From contig CAIMNF010000404.1 in assembly GCA_903842755.1 (NCBI GenBank), positions 1-11,538 of the forward strand: a stretch of 11,538 nt of DNA, in the 5' to 3' direction. The position numbers and the translations under genes are program-made. Positions 6,403 through 11,538 of this stretch are shown here, one piece after another. Position 1 is the stretch's first letter, and each line of letters starts with the position of its first letter. Below the pieces are notes generated by a model. The model had not been told where the DNA came from and ran no database searches. It saw only the letters and a list, made by a program, of their open reading frames with translations. The stretch is from Oligoflexia bacterium (GTDB taxonomy: Bacteria > Bdellovibrionota > UBA1018 > CAIMNF01).

Positions 6403-8732
6403 TCGGCAAACGAGCAGAACAAGTCCTAAATAGAGCACTAGGATACGCAGTCGAAAAACACCACGAATTTTTTACGATCGAACACGTGATGTTGGCTCTT
6501 CTAGACGAGCCTGAAGTGAAGCAAACACTGGAAGCTTGCAAAGGCAATGGCGAAAAGCTCAAAGCCGACTTGGAAGCTTATCTCCAAAAGGAAGTTCCCC
6601 TTGCGCCTCAAAACGAGCGCGGAGAAAACGAAAACCCGGTGGCCACTCTGGGAGTTCAGCGTTTAGTTCAGCGCGCGTTGTTTCAGGTTCAATCGTCGGG
6701 AAAAACAGAAATTCTTCCGATCGATTTGTTCATCGCTATTTTTCAAGCGAAGGAATCGTGGACGCTGTACGCACTTCAACAGCAAGGAGTGGATCGCTTA
6801 GACGTGGTGAGTTTTATTAGCCACGGGGACCTGGCCAGCGAAAGTCCTGCGCAAATTCAATCACAAAATGAAGGCGGTTCTGGGCGCGAGTCGGCTAAGG
6901 CCGGCTTTAATGACACTCTTTCGCAGTACGCCCAGAATTTAAACGAGCTTGCTAAAAACGGCAAACTTGATCCCTTGGTCGGGCGAAAACTTGAGCTGGA
7001 CCGAGTCATTCAGACTTTATGTCGTCGAAGAAAAAATAATCCGCTCTTAGTGGGCGAGGCGGGAGTAGGAAAGACGGCGCTTGCCGAAGGTCTTGCTCAA
7101 CGAATCGTTTCGGATGATGTTCCGGATTTACTAAAGAACGCGGTCATCTATGCTCTTGACTTAGGCGCCTTGCTTGCGGGCACCAAATTTCGGGGCGATT
7201 TTGAGCAGCGCATGAAAAAGGTAATTCAATCGCTCGAAGTGAAGCATGAAAAAGGCCAGTTCCCGATCTTGTTCATCGACGAAATTCATACGATCGTAGG
7301 CGCGGGTTCGGTGAACGGAGGCACGGTCGATGCGGCAAATTTATTGAAGCCCATTTTGGCACGTGGAGAAGTGCGCTGCTTTGGTTCGACCACGTTTGAG
7401 GAGTACCGCAGCGTGTTCGGAAAAGACCAAGCCCTGTCACGACGGTTCCAAAAAATTGATGTCGTCGAACCGACGATGGATGAAGCCGTACAGATTTTAA
7501 ATGGCCTTAAGGTTCAATTCGAGAAACACCACGGGGTACATTATTCCTCGGATGCAATCAAAACAGCGGTCGAACTTTCGGTGAAGCACCTGACCGACCG
7601 ATTCTTGCCCGACAAAGCCATCGATGTGATTGATGAAGTTGGAGCAAAAGCGCGGATTAAACGCACCCAAGAAAAATTGCCGTCTGATTTTATTTCTGAG
7701 GTCAGTGCCATTGATGTTGAGGAAATGATTGCCACCATGGCCCGCATTCCTGCAAAGACCGTGAGCAATAATCAAAAAGATCGGCTCCAAAACCTGGACA
7801 AAAATTTAAAGCTTACGCTGTTTGGGCAGGATCATGCCATCGACCGCTTAGTTTCCAGTATTCGCCTGGCGAGGTCAGGCTTAAGGTCTGGGGATAAACC
7901 CATTGGATCATTTTTATTCTGCGGTCCAACGGGTGTCGGAAAAACAGAACTATCGAAGCAACTCGGGCAACACTTGGGGGTGGCTTTCTTACGCTTTGAT
8001 ATGAGTGAATATATGGAGCAACATACGGTTTCACGCCTGATTGGGGCCCCTCCGGGTTATGTTGGGTTTGAACAGCCAGGATTGCTAACCGACGCGGCCA
8101 CTAAAAATCCACATTCCGTAATTTTATTAGACGAAATTGAAAAGGCCCACCCCAGCGTTTGGAATATTTTACTCCAAGTAATGGATCACGGTTTTTTAAC
8201 GGACAATAACGGCAAAAAAGCAGATTTTAGAAACGTCGTATTGATCATGACCTCGAACGTTGGTTCGCGGGATTCGGAACGAAGGACCCTTGGGTTTTTG
8301 GACGAAATTGGCGGCTCAAACGCCGCACAAAAGGAAGTGGAACGGATGTTTTCGCCGGAATTTAGAAATCGGCTAGACGGGGTCATTTTCTTTAACCCAC
8401 TTGATCCAAGTACGATGGATCAGGTAGTGAATAAGCAATTGCTGGAGCTCGAACATTTATTATTAGCCAAAAATATTGAAATTGAATTTGAGCAACCGGT
8501 GCGGGAGTGGCTTGCTAGAAAAGGCTATGACCGAAAAATGGGCGCTCGTCCGTTAGCTAGGGTTATTCAAGAGGAACTGAAGCGGCCGCTTTCGGAGGAA
8601 ATTCTCTTTGGAAAACTTGAACAGGGCGGTACTGTGCGTGTGATTATTAAAGAAGAAAAGCTCCACTTTGTGATCGAGCCTAAAATTCCAAGCCTGCCTC
8701 CACCCGAAAAAGTAGGAGTCGAAGTTCATTAG
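6399..8732 (+). CDS. clpA: ATP-dependent Clp protease ATP-binding subunit ClpA
   Basis: A 777-residue AAA+ unfoldase (E. coli ClpA 758), hexameric and cytoplasmic, feeding ClpP. The N-domain (about 1-140) carries two Clp repeats that dock ClpS. D1: Walker A GEAGVGKT 219-226, pore loop TKFRGDF 262-268, Walker B ILFIDE 290-295, and Arg finger in LSRRF 347-350. D2: Walker A GPTGVGKT 509-516, pore loop GYVG 553-556, Walker B LLDE 576-579, and sensor-2 GARPLAR 715-721. The short spacer and the absence of a ClpB-type middle coiled coil separate it from ClpB and ClpC. The ClpP-docking loop reads TLGFLDE (630-636), so the usual IGL/IGF tripeptide is LGF. The C-terminal tail (about 758-777) is Pro/Val rich. 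The start follows a GGAGG site at 6389-6393. clpP is not in the window. Confidence 0.97.
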   Translation: MIGKRAEQVLNRALGYAVEKHHEFFTIEHVMLALLDEPEVKQTLEACKGNGEKLKADLEAYLQKEVPLAPQNERGENENPVATLGVQRLVQRALFQVQSSGKTEILPIDLFIAIFQAKESWTLYALQQQGVDRLDVVSFISHGDLASESPAQIQSQNEGGSGRESAKAGFNDTLSQYAQNLNELAKNGKLDPLVGRKLELDRVIQTLCRRRKNNPLLVGEAGVGKTALAEGLAQRIVSDDVPDLLKNAVIYALDLGALLAGTKFRGDFEQRMKKVIQSLEVKHEKGQFPILFIDEIHTIVGAGSVNGGTVDAANLLKPILARGEVRCFGSTTFEEYRSVFGKDQALSRRFQKIDVVEPTMDEAVQILNGLKVQFEKHHGVHYSSDAIKTAVELSVKHLTDRFLPDKAIDVIDEVGAKARIKRTQEKLPSDFISEVSAIDVEEMIATMARIPAKTVSNNQKDRLQNLDKNLKLTLFGQDHAIDRLVSSIRLARSGLRSGDKPIGSFLFCGPTGVGKTELSKQLGQHLGVAFLRFDMSEYMEQHTVSRLIGAPPGYVGFEQPGLLTDAATKNPHSVILLDEIEKAHPSVWNILLQVMDHGFLTDNNGKKADFRNVVLIMTSNVGSRDSERRTLGFLDEIGGSNAAQKEVERMFSPEFRNRLDGVIFFNPLDPSTMDQVVNKQLLELEHLLLAKNIEIEFEQPVREWLARKGYDRKMGARPLARVIQEELKRPLSEEILFGKLEQGGTVRVIIKEEKLHFVIEPKIPSLPPPEKVGVEVH

Positions 8733-8854
8733 CTGTAGTATTTTTTCCGGTGTCATGTTGGCAAAGTCCTACATCGACTTGAAGGAGTTATTGGAACCTG
8801 TTTTTTATCTATTTGAAATAAAAAGAAAATTATTACTCGCCGTCTTCTAAACGA

Positions 8855-8872
8855 TTGGCATAGAACCTGCTT
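8855..8872 (+). promoter_or_regulatory. candidate sigma-54 (-24/-12) promoter upstream of the predicted sRNA
   Basis: TTGGCATAGAACCTGCTT contains the invariant -24 GG (8857-8858) and -12 GC (8869-8870) separated by exactly 10 bp. It differs from the TGGCACG-N4-TTGCW consensus at three less conserved positions. Transcription should start near 8881-8882. A sigma-54 promoter needs an AAA+ activator bound upstream. The clpA-to-promoter stretch (8733-8854) has room for such sites but shows only an imperfect dyad (TGTCATGT ... ACATCGAC, 8751-8778). Confidence 0.62.
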
Positions 8873-8881
8873 AATGGGTCG

Positions 8882-8978
8882 GTGAGTGTTTGTTGAGAGA
8901 GAAGCCATGGGCGTGCATCCCCTGGCTTCCCTGGGCCGCGCGATTCCCCTAGGTTTTTGCGCGGCCTTTTTATTTTTT
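8882..8978 (+). ncRNA. predicted small RNA of about 97 nt, sigma-54 dependent
   Basis: Predicted from a sigma-54 element ending at 8872 and an intrinsic terminator ending at 8978, with no credible coding sequence between. Layout: a 19-nt unstructured 5' tail (8882-8900). Then a stem-loop at 8901-8929: seven perfect pairs GAAGCCA/TGGCTTC, one T-C mismatch, three G-C pairs, and the 7-nt loop CGTGCAT. Then a 4-nt linker and the terminator hairpin, whose 17-nt loop exposes TTCCCC. That C-rich loop could pair with G-rich ribosome sites, so translational repression in trans is a reasonable guess. I do not recognise an RNA family. The alternative is that the hairpins are only a bipartite terminator for clpSA read-through. 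Confidence 0.5.
8934..8978 (+). terminator. strong intrinsic (Rho-independent) terminator
   Basis: A perfect 8-bp GC-only stem, GGCCGCGC (8934-8941) with GCGCGGCC (8959-8966), has a 17-nt loop and is followed at once by TTTTTATTTTTT (8967-8978). No U-tract follows on the opposite strand, so it acts on rightward transcripts only. It ends the predicted sRNA and would also stop clpSA read-through before the convergent gene. Confidence 0.88.
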
Positions 8979-9029
8979 CCATCAAGCCACTAAAGAATCA
9001 GTCTAACACTATTCTTGTGGGATCGTCCG

Positions 9030-10496
9030 TTAACGAGCACAAGAGAGCTTTAGCTTCATGCACTTATCTGTTTTTATCGCGACCGATCCTTTCCCATCGT
9101 CAATCAAACTACAGTAATCGCCTGACTTAAACCTTACTTTTAAGTAGGTGTATTGGCTGTCTTTTACTTGTTGGCTGAGTTCGGCTCGAGTCTTTTTAAC
9201 TTGTTCACTTAAAATCCTCTTCGCGGCCACACCATCTTTTAGGAGTTGGACCAAAGAAAACTGGTTTTCAGATCCCGGGATTGGATCGAGAAAATATGGG
9301 CAAGGACCTGAAGCGCCGGTTTCGTTATCTCCAAGTTTGAACGTTAATTTTTTTGGATCCTGTAGGGCGCTTTGCAGGCCGTTTAAGGGCACGTTTGCAA
9401 TGACCGACTTAATGGCTTCCGCTCTCTTTTTTGATAAACCTGCAAAATCCCATGAGTCCGTGCCTTTCGTATTTCTCAATTTACTCGAAGATGCGTCGAT
9501 TTCAATGCTGGTGATCTCTGGTTTGCACCCTTTCATGGCTTTGAATTTATCGCTATTTACGATCGAATCGATAATGGATTGCGGATTGGAAACGGTCGCA
9601 CTATTGTCATCAAACTTTGTTTCAAGTGGAATGGTAATTTCAGCTCCAATATCCGCTGTTTGTGTAGGTCCACCATCTGGATCCCTGTACGTTCGGCCGC
9701 AAAAAATGAGATTGTCTCCGTTACCACTTGCTTGTTTTTTGAGTGATTCTTGAAACTCTTTTTCCGTTTGTTCTACTTTTGCTAAGCCGTTTTGGACTTC
9801 CTTTGAAAGTAAAGTGGCGTTGTAATCGTCCTTACTTTGTAATTCTTTGCAGCTCTCCGCTGATTTAACTTTTCCAGTCATTACATGCGCTAAACACCGG
9901 GCTGCATCCACAGAAGGAGTATGAACAAACTGCCCTTGTGAATGATCATCTGCAGTAAAAGTAGCTTTAACATTGCCTGAACAACTCATTTTAGCTTCAT
10001 ACTTTTTAATGACTTTATTTACGGCTTCAAGCTTCGAAGGATCACCAATTTGGTTTTGTTTGATAAAAAATTCAACTTTCCGCTTAATTTGTTCGCTATC
10101 GGGTGTAATGTTTTGATATTCCCCACAATAAAGGAGAGTTGCTCTCCATTCGGCGTAGCCCATCACCGTGCCATTAGGTTCTTTGAGACACGTCTGTGTA
10201 ATTTCCTTTTGCCCAATCGTCACTTTCTCATTGGTCAAAAATTTTTCAGCAAGTTTTGTGTCATTCCCACCCTCCCCGCCATGAGGATGATCGGTCATCG
10301 CACAACTGCCGCACCAGTTGATTCCTGGGTCTGGAACGCTAACGATTGCCATTTTACAATTCGCGCCGACTGAATTGCAATCGATTGGACATTCCTGTTG
10401 AAACAACTTGCTTGTTATTTTGGTACATTGTTTAAAACTGGATTGCGCAAAAGCTGCGCTAGCGACTAAAACGAGGAAAAAACTTAACTTTACCAT
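9030..10496 (-). CDS. exported cysteine-rich protein with a degenerate OmpA-like domain
   Basis: I do not recognise this 488-residue protein as a named family. The Sec signal peptide is clear: MVK, a hydrophobic core, then AFA with cleavage before Gln18. Seventeen cysteines occur in the mature part; six fall within residues 24-65, suggesting a disulfide-bonded N-terminal module. A long polar helical region follows (about 130-255). Residues about 285-400 have the strand-helix-strand-helix-strand pattern of OmpA-like peptidoglycan-binding domains: ITIPLETKFDDNSATV, then TSIEIDASS, then LSKKRAEAIKSVI. The Arg of the LSxxRA motif is present (Arg358). The usual GHTD is absent, so peptidoglycan binding is doubtful. 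A helix (about 415-447) and a short Cys-containing C-terminal domain close it. The likely location is periplasm or outer membrane. There is no Shine-Dalgarno sequence, and TATAAT lies just upstream of the ATG. It converges on the predicted sRNA. Confidence 0.8.
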   Translation of the reverse strand: MVKLSFFLVLVASAAFAQSSFKQCTKITSKLFQQECPIDCNSVGANCKMAIVSVPDPGINWCGSCAMTDHPHGGEGGNDTKLAEKFLTNEKVTIGQKEITQTCLKEPNGTVMGYAEWRATLLYCGEYQNITPDSEQIKRKVEFFIKQNQIGDPSKLEAVNKVIKKYEAKMSCSGNVKATFTADDHSQGQFVHTPSVDAARCLAHVMTGKVKSAESCKELQSKDDYNATLLSKEVQNGLAKVEQTEKEFQESLKKQASGNGDNLIFCGRTYRDPDGGPTQTADIGAEITIPLETKFDDNSATVSNPQSIIDSIVNSDKFKAMKGCKPEITSIEIDASSSKLRNTKGTDSWDFAGLSKKRAEAIKSVIANVPLNGLQSALQDPKKLTFKLGDNETGASGPCPYFLDPIPGSENQFSLVQLLKDGVAAKRILSEQVKKTRAELSQQVKDSQYTYLKVRFKSGDYCSLIDDGKGSVAIKTDKCMKLKLSCAR

Positions 10497-10502
10497 AACT
10501 AT

Positions 10503-10508
10503 ATTATA
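10503..10508 (-). promoter_or_regulatory. -10 box (TATAAT) implying a leaderless transcript
   Basis: On the minus strand a perfect TATAAT is followed by six bases and then the ATG of the cysteine-rich protein gene. A start seven bases after the -10 is the A of the ATG itself. The -35 region at 17-bp spacing is poor (CTGTTT). There is no ribosome site between the box and the ATG, which agrees with a leaderless mRNA. Confidence 0.4.
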
Positions 10509-10547
10509 CTAAAAATATTTAAATAAAACAGAATAAAAAAGTCATAG

Positions 10548-10578
10548 ATCAGCTGATTCACGATTGACTAAATTTTAG
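10548..10578. promoter_or_regulatory. two dyads upstream of the sigma-54 protease promoter (possible activator sites)
   Basis: A perfect 10-bp palindrome ATCAGCTGAT (10548-10557) and an 11-bp dyad CTAAA-T-TTTAG (10568-10578) lie about 80-110 bp before the predicted sigma-54 start. That is where bacterial enhancer-binding proteins usually bind. They do not share a motif, so at most one may be the activator site. Confidence 0.3.
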
Positions 10579-10629
10579 ACAGTCGCTAATGCGCGGAGTG
10601 ATTGCAAGCGATTTGAAGGGTGCAGTTGA

Positions 10630-10647
10630 TGGCACGAACTTTGCTTT
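10630..10647 (+). promoter_or_regulatory. sigma-54 (-24/-12) promoter of the secreted protease gene
   Basis: TGGCACGAACTTTGCTTT matches the sigma-54 consensus TGGCACG-N4-TTGCW at every defined base. The GG (10631-10632) and GC (10643-10644) are 10 bp apart. Transcription is expected near 10656, five bases before the ATG at 10661, with no Shine-Dalgarno sequence between. Confidence 0.78.
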
Positions 10648-10660
10648 ATTTTTGTGAATA

Positions 10661-11512
10661 ATGGTAAACCGGCGACTTTTTCAATATCTACCCATGATTG
10701 GTATTTTTTGTTATTTTTTATTTGCTTCGGCTCAAGGCGGTACTGGTCTTTTGAAAGGGTGGATCCGGCACCGGCCACTTTTTATATTTAAACCAAATCC
10801 GGACTTCACTGCAGTAATTCCCGCTCAGCAAGTTGAAATGGAAAAGAAGGCCGCGCAATCTGTTTTTCAGTTTGTCTATCGGGGTGAAAATACGGTTTGG
10901 GGTTCTGCGGTTTTGGTGACCAAAACATTAGTGATGACGAGTGTGCACTTGGTTGACCGCTTGCCCCATTTAAATAATGAACCGCCTCATTTCCCTGATT
11001 TAGACGTAGATTTGGTTTTGCACAACGAAAATGGCGGGACCTATGAGTCCCCGCAAATTGTTGGCCTTGAATACCCAGATCGACTTGAACAGTCTGATCT
11101 CGATTTCGCCTTGCTCCGTATTAAGCCCCCCGAAGGAAATGATGATTATCCTGCGCCTTTACCGTTGTCTTTTCTGTTACCCTCCTTTCATGAAATTTCC
11201 ACATTGATTGGCAACCGGCATAACTTAGGAATTCAATCCGCCGCCGGATCAAGAAGTTTATTTGACACCGCAGACGAACTCTTTTGTTTGCCCTCGGCTC
11301 TTGATGGTAGTGAAGGTTATGGCTTTTCGGGTGGACCGATTGTCAATAGCAGTGGTCAGATGGTGGCCCTCGATCGAGCGGGACAACAAATTGGGTATTG
11401 CAAAGGTGAGCCGGGAGTAGAGTTTGGCGTTTCTTTAAAAAGCATTTCCGATGAATTAAATCTAAAGAAACCGGAACTGCAAAAGGAAATTTTCGGCAAC
11501 TTATTTGAATGA
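10661..11512 (+). CDS. exported trypsin-like (S1-fold) serine protease
   Basis: A 283-residue protein with a signal peptide (MVNRR, hydrophobic core, FASA with cleavage before Gln25) and a chymotrypsin-fold domain from about residue 62. The catalytic triad can be assigned: His96 in TSVHLVD (usual TAAHC), Asp148 in DLDFALLRI (usual DIALL), and Ser223 in GFSGGP (usual GDSGGP). The Asp before the serine, normally a salt-bridge partner after zymogen cleavage, is Phe, as is tolerated in several bacterial S1 members that are not activated that way. Cys209 and Cys247 could form a disulfide. An in-frame TGA lies two codons before the ATG, so no longer start is possible; Met12 would lose the basic n-region. 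It is preceded by a near-perfect sigma-54 promoter and divergent from the cysteine-rich exported protein. Substrate is unknown; periplasmic or extracellular action is inferred. Confidence 0.87.
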   Translation: MVNRRLFQYLPMIGIFCYFLFASAQGGTGLLKGWIRHRPLFIFKPNPDFTAVIPAQQVEMEKKAAQSVFQFVYRGENTVWGSAVLVTKTLVMTSVHLVDRLPHLNNEPPHFPDLDVDLVLHNENGGTYESPQIVGLEYPDRLEQSDLDFALLRIKPPEGNDDYPAPLPLSFLLPSFHEISTLIGNRHNLGIQSAAGSRSLFDTADELFCLPSALDGSEGYGFSGGPIVNSSGQMVALDRAGQQIGYCKGEPGVEFGVSLKSISDELNLKKPELQKEIFGNLFE

Positions 11513-11513
11513 C

Positions 11514-11523
11514 CCTAGCTAGG
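11514..11523. repeat. 10-bp perfect palindrome CCTAGCTAGG just after the protease gene
   Basis: The palindrome lies two bases past the protease stop codon and contains two CTAG tetramers, often rare in bacterial genomes. No U-tract follows before the window ends, so I do not call it a terminator. It may be an operator for a gene beyond the edge, or chance. Confidence 0.25.
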
Positions 11524-11538
11524 AGCCAATTTTCCAAG

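Noticed and set aside
8755..8850. 31-codon ORF between clpA and the sigma-54 element
   Set aside because: It reads as a plausible amphipathic peptide and ends just before the promoter, but it has no Shine-Dalgarno sequence or recognisable homology, and the AT-rich stretch can be open by chance.
8907..8993. 28-codon ORF (ATG at 8907) inside the predicted sRNA
   Set aside because: It runs through both hairpins and past the terminator U-tract, so it would not be fully transcribed. Its ATG lies inside a stem and has only a weak purine stretch before it.
9148..9753. 201-codon open frame on the + strand opposite the cysteine-rich protein gene
   Set aside because: It is antisense to a gene with a clear signal peptide and domain pattern. 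Its own translation shows no recognisable domain, so it looks like a mirror of the coding strand.

Overview
The window looks like chromosomal DNA of a Gram-negative bacterium. It encodes a lipobox lipoprotein, two Sec-exported proteins, a ClpS/ClpA pair and two good sigma-54 (-24/-12) promoter elements. Base composition is moderate and genes are tightly packed. A delta-proteobacterial or Bdellovibrionota-type host is my impression from gene content. No rRNA or other marker proves it. I see no IS element, CRISPR array, tRNA or phage gene.

Layout. (1) Positions 2-3555, + strand, one tight operon: the 3' part of one permease and a complete second permease of a BmpA/PnrA-type (nucleoside-family) ABC importer, an unrecognised lipoprotein, and a PLP-dependent trans-sulfuration enzyme close to methionine gamma-lyase. 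Junctions overlap by 14 and 8 nt, then there is a 12-nt gap. (2) Positions 5877-3605, - strand: a CpaF-type secretion ATPase coupled by an ATGA overlap to a cytoplasmic M20 metallopeptidase. No other tad/pilus gene is in view. (3) Positions 6085-8732, + strand: clpS and clpA, also coupled by an ATGA overlap. They form the N-degron adaptor and unfoldase of the ClpAP protease (clpP is not here). A 51-codon ORF in the leader overlaps the clpS start. (4) Positions 8733-9029: a gene-free gap with a sigma-54 promoter, a strong stem-loop and a textbook intrinsic terminator. Together these predict an sRNA of about 97 nt. (5) Positions 10496-9030, - strand: an exported, 17-cysteine protein with a degenerate OmpA-like domain. 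(6) Positions 10661-11512, + strand: an exported trypsin-fold serine protease preceded by a near-consensus sigma-54 promoter with dyad sequences upstream.

How the parts may work together. Regions 1-3 look like housekeeping: uptake and sulfur amino-acid metabolism, secretion ATPase plus peptidase, and regulated proteolysis. Regions 4-6 look like an accessory, regulated patch. A candidate sRNA and a secreted protease both carry sigma-54 promoters, which suggests control by an activator (bEBP) encoded elsewhere. Both divergent secreted-protein genes lack a Shine-Dalgarno sequence and have predicted transcription starts at, or 5 nt from, the ATG. The strongest candidate for something undescribed is the sigma-54-driven sRNA at 8882-8978.
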